From Bacteroides uniformis (lineage in GTDB: Bacteria; Bacteroidota; Bacteroidia; Bacteroidales; Bacteroidaceae), in NCBI RefSeq assembly GCF_025147485.1, contig NZ_CP102263.1, forward strand, positions 3,175,501 through 3,239,500: 64,000 nucleotides of DNA, given 5' to 3'. Of the stretch, positions 17,647-25,525 are shown one piece after another. The position numbers were made by a program, and so were the translations under genes. Every line of letters starts with the position of its first letter. Positions within the stretch are counted from its first letter, which is position 1. Below the pieces are notes generated by a model. That model was not told the origin of the DNA and did not search any database. It saw nothing but the letters and a program-made list of their open reading frames with translations.

Positions 17647-18021
17647 TTATCTTCTGTTCTGTTCATTGTTTTGTTTTCCTTTCTCATTATATTGTTTCCA
17701 TCCCGTGGCTTGTTTCCCTATCTTTTCCATTTCAAGGGCAAACACTGCCACCTTTTTGGTATCTATCACCTTTTGTTCGGCACACACCCGGAGCAGCATC
17801 TGCAACATACCGAATTTTCCGAGAAATTCCCGAAGCGGTTCCGTTTTCTCGTAGCTGCTGTTCGCTTTATAGAGCAACATCGACATATCCAGACACACAT
17901 CTACCATCCTTGTCCCCAAACTATATTTATAGAATCGGGGAAAGTCCTGCGTGGCACGGATCAGCATGTTCAATAACCGGTACGTGGCGCGGTAAATAGG
18001 TAATTCTTCGGTCAGAGCCAT
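17647..18021 (-). CDS. avd: DGR accessory variability determinant (Avd-like)
   Basis: A 124-residue all-helical protein with a basic C-terminus. The opening ELPIYRATYRLLNMLIRATQDFPRFYKYSLG is characteristic of Avd/S23-like four-helix bundles, which form a pentameric barrel that binds the DGR reverse transcriptase and RNA. It lies between the target gene and the template repeat, the usual place. It probably recruits TR RNA to the RT. Confidence 0.92.
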   Translation of the reverse strand: MALTEELPIYRATYRLLNMLIRATQDFPRFYKYSLGTRMVDVCLDMSMLLYKANSSYEKTEPLREFLGKFGMLQMLLRVCAEQKVIDTKKVAVFALEMEKIGKQATGWKQYNEKGKQNNEQNRR

Positions 18022-18036
18022 AAAAAAATAGTGCGA

Positions 18037-18049
18037 CCCGCTTCGCGGG
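18037..18049. other. GC-rich hairpin downstream of the variable repeat
   Basis: CCCGC-TTC-GCGGG, a 5-bp stem with a 3-base loop, lies 44 bp beyond the 3' end of the VR (sense direction) and just before avd. Well-studied DGRs have a hairpin or cruciform at this position that raises the efficiency of homing. No copy is found after the TR. It may also act as a weak terminator between target and avd. Confidence 0.55.
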
Positions 18050-18090
18050 ATTGATTTTAATAGATAAATAGTCTAAATTGATAAATAAGA

Positions 18091-19644
18091 TCAAAAAGCC
18101 AAAGAAGAACGAACCCTACGGTTGTTGCGGTCGCGCTTACGGTCGTCGTACACGTAGCCGCCGTCGAAACCCACGTACCACGCGTAGCCCGCCGGATAGT
18201 AGTCGCTCTCCGAACTCGACCAATAGTAGCTCTGCCATCCATTTCCTCCGACTTTCTGCATACTTGTCAATAATAGGTCTCTATTTTTATACCAATACCA
18301 GCACTGACCGGCAGAAGGCAAAAACCAACCACTACTATTGCTGGGAGAAGGATAACTCTGTTCGTAACCTTCCGAGGCATAATAAGCGGCAGGGAAATCT
18401 TTCTGTAGAGTTTTACCGGCATTTGCAGCGACATACTCTTTTATCTTCTGCGTATTGCTGTAACCACAAAAAAGGGTGTACTGCGCTTGGTCAGTATGTA
18501 TTTCTTCACCGTAAGAACCCCACGCACAAGTATTTCCACTATTACCATCTTTTAAGGCAAGAACATAACCATGAATGATACCCATCTCTGTTGTTCCGTC
18601 TTTTAGCTTGTAGATGTCTTCATCTTTCCAATCACCGCTATCATCTTTACCGACTTTCAGCACGATACCAAGGCAAGCTGCCTGCTGGTCTGCGGTAAGG
18701 GAAGCGATCTCACCGGGAATCAGATAACCTTCGTTACTATTGTTCTTGCAATAAAAATCGCCCACTTGAGCATTGGCAAGGCTATACGATCCGGCATTTA
18801 CCCTCTGCGTGGAGCTGTATCGGGTATTTGCACCTGCCAATGATACCGTCAAATCCTTACTGTATGTCTTATTATCACAGGTATAGAAACAACGTACGCT
18901 ACTATTCGTTAAGCCGGAACGAAGAATACACCGGTAACTACCGTCGGCCGCCTTATATGGATAGACAATTTCATCATCCATTAAGAAGTTCACATCAGAG
19001 ATGGCTGGAGACGGATGAACAAAATCATCACCGTTATCCAATGTATAATGCACTTCCGGCAAAAGGGAAACAGAATTATAGGCATGGGTCAGGGTGGCGG
19101 CAAGTGTCTTTTGCGGAGCAATACCGGCTGTAGATTGCCATATCATCAGGTCGGAAGCACGGTAGTCGGCTTCTGACTGCTGGTCTGCTTTGGGAATGAA
19201 TTTACTCTTCAAACCGCCATCGCCTTCAATAGAGGTAACATCGTTGGCATCGGTGCTATACGGGAAATAAACGATATAGGTGACATTCGTTGCCTTGTTG
19301 TCGTAATAATATACGCTCTTGCCGGTGCCTTCGCTGTTTACCGTAGCTGCATCGAAAGACCAACTGCCGCCATTGTATTTATAGGGAAGGTTGTTGCCTT
19401 TCAACGTACCGTCCTCCAATACGATGACGCCTACACGGTCACCGTTCTCGAAAGTGGTGGCTGCGCCATTATCGGTGGCACGGGTGCCGGAAGCGCTACT
19501 ATCGGTTATAAAGCCTCCTGCGCTCACTGTCAGTTCCAAAGCAGGGCAGGGCTGCTGCGCTACGGCAGGCAACTCTTCGTCACTGCTGCAAGCGCAAAGC
19601 AGGGCGAGGGAAAGAAAGAGATATATTTGTTTCATCTTCATCAT
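18091..19644 (-). CDS. DGR-diversified surface lipoprotein (pilus tip/adhesin candidate)
   Basis: A 517-residue lipoprotein: signal MMKMKQIYLFLSLALL with L-C-A-C lipobox, a fimbrillin-like N-terminal region (TVSAGGFITDSSASGTRATD, the FimA/Mfa1-type start), and a C-terminal domain with GWFLPSAGQCWYWY and YYWSSSES that is FISUMP/C-type-lectin-like. The last 43 codons are the variable repeat, whose Asn-derived sites now code S, D, Y, G and R. The fixed end RVRSSLAF is shared with the TR. In DGR targets of this fold the variable residues form a ligand-binding face. As the distal gene of a fimbrial operon it is likely a tip adhesin. It is 11 bases downstream of another FISUMP lipoprotein. Confidence 0.93.
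   Translation of the reverse strand: MMKMKQIYLFLSLALLCACSSDEELPAVAQQPCPALELTVSAGGFITDSSASGTRATDNGAATTFENGDRVGVIVLEDGTLKGNNLPYKYNGGSWSFDAATVNSEGTGKSVYYYDNKATNVTYIVYFPYSTDANDVTSIEGDGGLKSKFIPKADQQSEADYRASDLMIWQSTAGIAPQKTLAATLTHAYNSVSLLPEVHYTLDNGDDFVHPSPAISDVNFLMDDEIVYPYKAADGSYRCILRSGLTNSSVRCFYTCDNKTYSKDLTVSLAGANTRYSSTQRVNAGSYSLANAQVGDFYCKNNSNEGYLIPGEIASLTADQQAACLGIVLKVGKDDSGDWKDEDIYKLKDGTTEMGIIHGYVLALKDGNSGNTCAWGSYGEEIHTDQAQYTLFCGYSNTQKIKEYVAANAGKTLQKDFPAAYYASEGYEQSYPSPSNSSGWFLPSAGQCWYWYKNRDLLLTSMQKVGGNGWQSYYWSSSESDYYPAGYAWYVGFDGGYVYDDRKRDRNNRRVRSSLAF
18094..18224 (-). repeat. DGR variable repeat (VR)
   Basis: Occupies the last 131 bp of the lipoprotein gene up to its stop codon (18091-18093). 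Compared with the TR, 17 residues differ and 16 of these derive from Asn codons; the remaining one is GAC to CGC, which includes the only non-adenine change. The shared flanks code WSSSE at one end and RVRSSLAF at the other. Confidence 0.95.
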
Positions 19645-19655
19645 GGATGCGGAGT

Positions 19656-21572
19656 TTAAAAGGTTAATATGGCACGGACATAAGATACTCGCAGATAGCC
19701 ATTATCACTTTTTGCATAACTGCCGGAACCGCTGCCGTTAAATTGATAATACCATGCGTCATATTCGTTCTTTTCCGTCGAAGACCAATAACGGCCGTTG
19801 TTATCCGTGGTCTTGAAATCAGTACCTCCGGCTCCTTGAAACAAACCGGTACGGTTATTCATGCTATAAATGTCATTGAGCTGACCGATGGAAGGCAGGT
19901 ACCAGCCACTGGTATTGGCAGGAGAAATCGCGCTGTACCCGGATGCAACCTTAAATGCCCAATACTGACCATCGGCTGTAGGGCTGTTTACATCGGTACT
20001 CTTATATGCTTTCAGCAAACGGACAATGGCGGTATTGCTGTAACCGTCATACTTATTGACATAAGACCCCTCATCAGTCAATCCGTCCACATTGGTCAAT
20101 CGTATTCCCCAGGCACCTGCATTGTCATTCGCATCGTTCAATGCAACCACATAGCCGTGAATGGTATTATCCATAAAGAAGAAATTATAGTTGCCTACAT
20201 TATCTCCTGCTCCGGCACCCACCTTGAAGACAATGCCGATGCAGGGATTGGAGGTATTTGAGGAATATGTACTTGACCATGTACCGTTCGCATAAAAATA
20301 ATCACCTACATTCGGAGAGGCAGGGCTCGTGCCGGCTGCTCCGGCTTCCGCCTGTATGTTGTCCAGCCACAAATCTGAATGGATGTCATAGAATGTATAG
20401 GTATAAGTGCGTGTATCGGCTGTGTATGCTACTTTCTGTTTGCAGATACCGGCAGTTACCTTAGTCAGAAACTTCCTTAGGGTATAACCGTCGTCAGCCG
20501 ACAAGGAAATGTTTATTGCACTGGAAGAAGTTGTATATATGTTATCGTTGGCTGTCAAGGTGGTGCCGTTAGCATCCGTCACTTTATAATCCGATGTATT
20601 TGTCGGTGCAGAGAAATCTGCCAGATGTATTCTGAAAGTGGCTTTCTCCGCATCACCGTCTTTTGCGCTATCATCCTTCCACGAAGCGGTAACCGACTCT
20701 ACTTGCAGTCCCGTTTTCTTCACGGTGATGGTATAGGTATATTGCTTCCCGGCTTCGAGGTTGGCATCGGTGCTGCCTGCGGGGGTATAGAAGTAATTAC
20801 GGGCAGCACCATCTGCGCCGATAGTTACTTTGATAAACTTCTTGCTCTGCATCTGCTGCGGGATAACGAGGGCGGTGTAGGTGGGGGCGCCTCCGCTGGC
20901 TGTTTCCGTTTTCGGGGTGATGTCGCCGTTGCTGCCGCTGCCCGTCATGCCGTTGTAGCCCAAAGAGCCGGCGGTATAGCCCGTAAAGGTGACGGTGGCG
21001 GCGGACAAGTCGTCGTCTGTAATGCCGTCGCCTTTCTTTAGCGTGACCTTCACCTTTGCCAGCGCGTGGCGGAAAGTGAAGGCGACGGGATTGCTGCTAC
21101 TGTATGTATAATCCTGTGCCGGGGCATGAAGGATATTCTCCAAAGCCCCGAAACCGGTATTCTGGTCGGTGATGTCCACTTCACCGCTACCGGTGTTACT
21201 GCCGACGGTGTAACTCACCGGATACCATGCCGCAAGGGTTTCCTGCCGCTTGCTCCAATAGAGGATGTTTCCATCGCCATCGGGAATCATCGCACCGGTG
21301 TTGGCATCGCTTATCTTATACTGTTTATGGTTCGCTCCGCCGTCCATGCTGATGGCTACGGGGTCTTCCGCTTGCCACGTGGTTTTGCCGTTGTTATCCG
21401 TCGTGGCACGCGTAGCGGTCAGCCCGTCCACGCTGGCGGTGAAGGTCATGGGGCATGCGCCGTCGGGCAAGCGGCTGCCGTCGTCAGTATCGTCCGTACA
21501 GCTTGCCGCCGTCAGTGCTGCCATGCAGGCAAAGCACAGGCCGATACCCAAATTCATCATTTTTCTGTTCAT
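19656..21572 (-). CDS. Fimbrillin-like lipoprotein with FISUMP C-terminal domain (not diversified)
   Basis: The start at 21572 (MNRKMMNLGIGLCFACMAAL) gives a lipoprotein signal ending in A-A-S-C and a protein of 638 residues; an upstream Met would add a non-signal-like basic tail. The N-terminal half is fimbrillin-like (ACPMTFTASVDGLTATRATTD, then HALAKVKVTLKKGDG and NYFYTPAGSTDANLEAGKQY). The C-terminal 200 residues carry GWYLPSIGQLNDIYS and YWSSTEKNEYDAWYYQF, a FISUMP/lectin-like domain related to that of the diversified neighbour. Its end does not match the TR at the nucleotide level, so it is not a second DGR target. It is probably a fimbrial adhesin or stalk component. Confidence 0.82.
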   Translation of the reverse strand: MNRKMMNLGIGLCFACMAALTAASCTDDTDDGSRLPDGACPMTFTASVDGLTATRATTDNNGKTTWQAEDPVAISMDGGANHKQYKISDANTGAMIPDGDGNILYWSKRQETLAAWYPVSYTVGSNTGSGEVDITDQNTGFGALENILHAPAQDYTYSSSNPVAFTFRHALAKVKVTLKKGDGITDDDLSAATVTFTGYTAGSLGYNGMTGSGSNGDITPKTETASGGAPTYTALVIPQQMQSKKFIKVTIGADGAARNYFYTPAGSTDANLEAGKQYTYTITVKKTGLQVESVTASWKDDSAKDGDAEKATFRIHLADFSAPTNTSDYKVTDANGTTLTANDNIYTTSSSAINISLSADDGYTLRKFLTKVTAGICKQKVAYTADTRTYTYTFYDIHSDLWLDNIQAEAGAAGTSPASPNVGDYFYANGTWSSTYSSNTSNPCIGIVFKVGAGAGDNVGNYNFFFMDNTIHGYVVALNDANDNAGAWGIRLTNVDGLTDEGSYVNKYDGYSNTAIVRLLKAYKSTDVNSPTADGQYWAFKVASGYSAISPANTSGWYLPSIGQLNDIYSMNNRTGLFQGAGGTDFKTTDNNGRYWSSTEKNEYDAWYYQFNGSGSGSYAKSDNGYLRVSYVRAILTF

Positions 21573-21728
21573 ATTCTTATCATTTTTATTTCTTGTCTTT
21601 CGTCTTTTTCTGTCTCTGTTTATTCTTATCTGCGCCACCGGCAGCGGCGAGGCTGCCAGCGTGCTACCTTATAGGCGGCTCGTTCCGGACGTTAACGCTT
21701 GCGGTGTCCGGCAGTGGCTGTGCGGCGG

Positions 21729-22184
21729 TTATGCCGTCGGGTCTATGACATCTCCTCCGTCACCGGCGGGGTCCTGGTCCTCGGTTTCGGGCGAAAGCTC
21801 TATCCATTCCAGCTCGTCGCTATCCACGAGGGCGCGGGTGTAGGCACCGCTGCTCAGCCGGGTGCGTTCGGGCACGAACTCCACACGCACGGCCTGCACC
21901 TGCTTGTCGAAGTTGAAATCATCAAGGTTTTTCACTCCACGGGTGTCCAGCACGTAGCGGAAGTAGCCCAGCCCCTTGATGTGGACGCTCTTGCCCTGGG
22001 ACATGCGGGTGTGCATCACGCCTGCTATGTCGCCCAGTACGGCCTGGACGTCGGAGTTACTGACGGTGGAAATCTTCGCCAAATCCTTGGCGATGGTTTC
22101 CGTTTCCACGGGTTTGCCCTGCACGATGGCGCGGGGGTAGTAAACCGCTTGTTGTTTGTTAAACATCTTTTTCCAGAATGGCAT
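21729..22184 (-). CDS. HU-family DNA-binding protein
   Basis: 151 residues. The first 115 resemble the HU/IHF (DNABII) fold as modified in Bacteroidales: AKDLAKISTVSNSDVQAVLGDIAG, then KSVHIKGLGYFRYVLDTRGV. The C-terminal tail is acidic and disordered. It sits between the second fimbrillin gene and the FISUMP lipoproteins in the same orientation. Such proteins bend DNA; a role in the DGR region or the ICE is possible but unproven. Confidence 0.8.
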   Translation of the reverse strand: MPFWKKMFNKQQAVYYPRAIVQGKPVETETIAKDLAKISTVSNSDVQAVLGDIAGVMHTRMSQGKSVHIKGLGYFRYVLDTRGVKNLDDFNFDKQVQAVRVEFVPERTRLSSGAYTRALVDSDELEWIELSPETEDQDPAGDGGDVIDPTA

Positions 22185-22235
22185 AATTCTTTTGTTTTTA
22201 ATTGTTATTATGGAATGCCGCCGGGGGCTGTTTCT

Positions 22236-22291
22236 CTTGTCGCCGACTCGGGGCGGTCGAGTCGCTGACTCGACGTCGTCTTGTCGCCGAC
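22236..22291. repeat. Intercistronic hairpins with a 12-bp direct repeat
   Basis: CTTGTCGCCGAC occurs at 22236-22247 and again at 22280-22291. Between them lies a perfect inverted repeat, GTCGAGTC-gct-GACTCGAC (22256-22274). The second direct repeat is itself part of a short hairpin with the following AAG. The cluster separates the fimbrillin gene from the HU gene and may tune transcription or mRNA stability of the distal genes. Confidence 0.5.
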
Positions 22292-22351
22292 AAGTGAAAA
22301 GGACTTCGGAACGGCTGTTTTCACTCTGTCGGGATGGCTGCCGCCAAAGGG

Positions 22352-23356
22352 TTAATCCATTACGGCATCGCCGGTCTTTGCACTGACCGGTGTCCAGTCG
22401 CTGATCTCGGAGGTTACCGTCAAGCCACTCTGGTTGACGGTGATTTTGTATTGGTACTTTTTGCCGCTTTCAAACGTAATACCCTCCGCATCGGGGATGC
22501 TGTAGTAGAATTCGCCGCCGGTCGTGAGTGCTACTTTGATGAATTTGGTATTCTGCGTTACTTTTTGCGGCACGATGATGGCGGCGGCATAGGTGGTTCC
22601 GGTGGAGAAATTGTCCGTAGTTATGCTCGTGGCGATGGTAATCGGAGCCGGGTCGTTACTGGACGTTGAGCAAGTGACCAACCCGGCACGGGCAGTTTGT
22701 GCGGTTCCCAGGGTTGAGCTGTTGATTTCAGCAGTCTTGCTGGGGGTAAACTCGGCTTTCAGCTTGGTGTTTTCGATGGTAACGGTCGCATCGGTCAGGT
22801 CGGGATTTCCTGCACCCGACTTCAGAGCCACTTCCACCTTCGACAGCAGATGGTAGAAAGTCAGGTTCACCGCACTTGCGCTGCGGGTCACATCTTTCTT
22901 TAATCCATACAGCAGGTCGGATTTCAGGTAATTGTCGCCAAGGTTTTCGCTTTGGTCAGCGTTCACGGCATGGGTAATTGCTGATGCGGGGAAGGTGCTG
23001 GTATTCTCGGTGAAGGCAGCGAAGTTGCCGTGCATCGCGTAGAAGTTGAGGTTTGCGTTGTCGGTAGGATAATACTGGGAACTGCCGGTAAAAGTGCCGT
23101 CGCCCTGGGCGGTGAGTGTCCATGCCTGGATGTATCCCTCGGAGCCGCCGACTTTGTCCGCCCAGGCGTAAACCGTCTGGCTGTTGGCTATCTGCTTGTC
23201 GGGCACGTCGCTGCTGTTGGCGCGTGTCTGCACGGTTACTCCGCTCGTGAGGCGTATCTCGCCGTTCCAGTTGTCTGTTACCTCGTTCTCGTCGTTGCTG
23301 CAACCTGCCAGTATCATCGTGGCGGCTGCCATTGTCATAAATAACTTTGCTTTCAT
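22352..23356 (-). CDS. Fimbrillin-family lipoprotein (major subunit candidate)
   Basis: 334 residues from the ATG at 23356. The lipoprotein signal MKAKLFMTMAAATMILAGC is clear. The mature protein starts with SNDENEVTDNWNGEIRLTSGV and TVQTRAN, the usual FimA/Mfa1 head, followed by FYHLLSKVEVALKSGAGN and FYYSIPDAEGITFESGKKYQY, blocks common to fimbrillins. It ends in a GLTVTSEISDWTPVSA segment of the kind used as the donor strand. Processed at an Arg by gingipain-like proteases in related species, such proteins polymerise into type V pili. Two fimbrillin genes are in tandem here. Confidence 0.88.
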   Translation of the reverse strand: MKAKLFMTMAAATMILAGCSNDENEVTDNWNGEIRLTSGVTVQTRANSSDVPDKQIANSQTVYAWADKVGGSEGYIQAWTLTAQGDGTFTGSSQYYPTDNANLNFYAMHGNFAAFTENTSTFPASAITHAVNADQSENLGDNYLKSDLLYGLKKDVTRSASAVNLTFYHLLSKVEVALKSGAGNPDLTDATVTIENTKLKAEFTPSKTAEINSSTLGTAQTARAGLVTCSTSSNDPAPITIATSITTDNFSTGTTYAAAIIVPQKVTQNTKFIKVALTTGGEFYYSIPDAEGITFESGKKYQYKITVNQSGLTVTSEISDWTPVSAKTGDAVMD

Positions 23357-23426
23357 TTTTAATTTCTTGTTTATAATACAATACATACGTTTTGGTTATT
23401 TCTTATTGAGTCTGCTTCGCATCCTC

Positions 23427-23561
23427 CATAATCCTCATGTTCGGCATATCCGAAGCAAGCTTCGTCTCTGCCTCGCTTAATCGGATATTCCCTTCGGGCA
23501 TAATCCTCACGCTCGGCATAATTCAAGCAAGCTTGATTCTGCCTCGCTTAATCGGATTATT
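23427..23561. repeat. Pair of 63-bp intercistronic repeats with hairpins
   Basis: Two copies (23427-23489 and 23499-23561, 72 bp apart) of a unit that begins CATAATCCTC and contains CTCGCTTAATCGGAT. Each has a small hairpin: CGAAGC-AA-GCTTCG in one and TCAAGC-AA-GCTTGA in the other, so two base pairs differ but pairing is kept. They fill the gap between the two fimbrillin genes and may stabilise mRNA or set the stoichiometry. Confidence 0.6.
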
Positions 23562-24468
23562 CAGCGTTACCCGTTTCGCCGCCGCCGTTGCCCGGTGTCC
23601 AGTCCTCCACTTTGGAACTGACTTCCACACCGGCTTTACTGATGGTGATGGTGTACAGGTATTTGCTTCCGGCTACAAACGCCTTTGACTGCGCGGCGCT
23701 GTTCACGTCCCAGTGGAACGCTTGACCTTCCAGCCCGGGCACGGTAAACGTCAACGCCATGCCTGCCGTACTCGCCGCGGGCAGCACGATGCCTTCGGCT
23801 TTCAGTCCGTCGGTATGCAGGACGATCTCCTTTGTGGTGCCAGTGGTTACGGTCGCGTCTCCGCCCGTCACCACGTTGTAGGTGGCAGCCGTCTGCTGGT
23901 TGCTGATGCTGACAGTGGTGCCTGCCAAGTCAGCATCCGTCAATGATGTCCCGTCCGCCTTGATGGTGATGTCTAACTTCACTAACTTATGGGTAAAGAC
24001 GAACGCTACTTTCGGGTCAGTCTTGTCCTTGCCCTCCACTTTGGCGGCGCCCATCAGGTCGATGTCCTTCTGCGGGGTCTGAACACTCACATCGACGGTG
24101 TACACGTTGCCGTCCGCCAATGTTTCCCGGTAGGGGTAATAGGCGACAAAGTCGCGCTGTGAGGCATCCACCGGGAAGTAAATGGTTTGTCCTTCGGCAG
24201 CGGTGAAACTTCCGTTTTCCGCCGTCTGGGCGGTGGTGTACTTGCGGTTGCCGTTTCCGTCCGTCGCATCGCCGTTCAGCATATAGATGCCGATGGCGTC
24301 GCCCGCTTCCCAAGTTTTGTCGTAGGCGCGGGTGTTCATCCGGATGCCGCTGGTGGCTTCGAGGGCAACCCGTCCGTCGGTGGGTTGCGGTGTGTTTTCT
24401 CCGTCTTCGCTGCATCCCGGCAACAGGACGGTTGCCAGCAGTGCGCAGATTAATGCTTGCTTTTTCAT
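23557..24468 (-). CDS. Fimbrillin-family lipoprotein (first of the pair)
   Basis: 303 residues with a lipoprotein signal MKKQALICALLATVLLPGC. The mature protein continues SEDGENTPQPTDGRVALEATS and IRMNTRAYDKTWEAGDAIGIYM, a standard fimbrillin start. It has VAFVFTHKLVKLDITIKADG in the middle, and ends with GVEVSSKVEDWTPGNGGGE, comparable to the donor-strand end of the second fimbrillin. It lies 57 bases downstream of the FimB-like gene. It is likely the pilus shaft or an accessory subunit. Confidence 0.88.
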   Translation of the reverse strand: MKKQALICALLATVLLPGCSEDGENTPQPTDGRVALEATSGIRMNTRAYDKTWEAGDAIGIYMLNGDATDGNGNRKYTTAQTAENGSFTAAEGQTIYFPVDASQRDFVAYYPYRETLADGNVYTVDVSVQTPQKDIDLMGAAKVEGKDKTDPKVAFVFTHKLVKLDITIKADGTSLTDADLAGTTVSISNQQTAATYNVVTGGDATVTTGTTKEIVLHTDGLKAEGIVLPAASTAGMALTFTVPGLEGQAFHWDVNSAAQSKAFVAGSKYLYTITISKAGVEVSSKVEDWTPGNGGGETGNAE

Positions 24469-24525
24469 ACTCTTATCTTGTTTTTAAATTCAATTATTCG
24501 CTTTTTCTAATTGTTGTCACCCGCT

Positions 24526-25452
24526 TTAATGGATAGTGATATCGCCGTTGTCCACTTCCGTCCAGCCGGTGATGGTGCCGCCCATGCTGCTTGCCGTGGG
24601 CAGGTTGAGCAGGGCATCCAGCGTCAGGGGTTTCCTGTCCGTTCCGCCGAAATCCTTCAGCATTTCAGTCAGGTCTGTACGGATGGTCTGCACGCTGCCG
24701 TCCGTCAGGGTGACGGCGAGGGTGAGCGTCTGCCGTTCGCTGGTTATCACGCCCATCAGCCGGAGCATGGCGGCAAGCGCCGGTTTGCCCTCCGCACGGG
24801 TGGGCGTCACGGTGCCGAACCTGAACTCCGGCGCAACCGTCCGTCCCGTCTGTCCGGCGGTCTGTTCGCCCGTTGTCAGGTCAAGGCTGTGCGCGATGCC
24901 TGTCAACGTGGCGGCGGTTCCGGCGATGCGTTCCTTGTCGCCCTCCGCCAGTTGCAGTGTCAGTGTCAGGCAGCGGATATACTGTTGCATCGGCAGGGTT
25001 ATTTTCAATGTATCGTCAGCCGCCACGTCCAGTTCCTTTCCGGCGGAAAACAGATACCCCGGTTGCGGAGTGAGTGTGCCGTCGTCTTTCGTGTCCACCG
25101 TGGCGGTATTCCCTGTCACGGAAACACCTTCGGGGGTATTGTACGCTAACAACCGGTACGTGCCCGGCGCCAGCAGGCTTTTGAAGGTGTTGGTTTCCGC
25201 CGTCACCTCCTGGCTCTCTTCTCCGATGCGCAGCAGGTAGTTTTCGGGCTGCACGGCTTCTTCCGAGCGTCCCGTCCAGTCGGTGGTTACCCGCACCGCG
25301 CCCTTGTCCGGATGCGGGGTGTTGTGCAGGTCATCTTTCACGCAACTGCCGAATGACTGGCATACGGCTGCAAATATCAGCAGCTTGCAGATGCCGGACA
25401 AATTTATTTTTCGGTTGCCCCTTATCATTTTATGAATGGCTGTTTTCTTCAT
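24526..25452 (-). CDS. FimB/Mfa2-like fimbrial lipoprotein (anchor candidate)
   Basis: 308 residues with a long basic N-terminus followed by a hydrophobic stretch and an F-G-S-C lipobox near residue 36. The mature part (VKDDLHNTPHPDKGAVRVTTDW, then YNTPEGV and LPMQQYIRCLTLTLQLAEG) matches FimB/Mfa2-type proteins, which anchor pili to the outer membrane and limit their length. It precedes the fimbrillin genes, the opposite order from P. gingivalis but common in Bacteroides. DUF5119 may be the right family name; I am not certain. Confidence 0.8.
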   Translation of the reverse strand: MKKTAIHKMIRGNRKINLSGICKLLIFAAVCQSFGSCVKDDLHNTPHPDKGAVRVTTDWTGRSEEAVQPENYLLRIGEESQEVTAETNTFKSLLAPGTYRLLAYNTPEGVSVTGNTATVDTKDDGTLTPQPGYLFSAGKELDVAADDTLKITLPMQQYIRCLTLTLQLAEGDKERIAGTAATLTGIAHSLDLTTGEQTAGQTGRTVAPEFRFGTVTPTRAEGKPALAAMLRLMGVITSERQTLTLAVTLTDGSVQTIRTDLTEMLKDFGGTDRKPLTLDALLNLPTASSMGGTITGWTEVDNGDITIH

Positions 25453-25525
25453 CTGTCTCTCAATTTTTAATTAACTTCGTTCAAAACCTTATTTGATTTT
25501 CAACATTAAAGTATAGTCTCAACTC

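Noticed and set aside
19656..19790. Possible second variable repeat in the FISUMP lipoprotein
   Set aside because: Protein motifs are similar to the DGR target, but nucleotides do not align with the TR and the 25-base homing end is missing.
23427..23561. CRISPR-like repeat
   Set aside because: Only two units, 72-bp period, no spacer variety and no cas genes.
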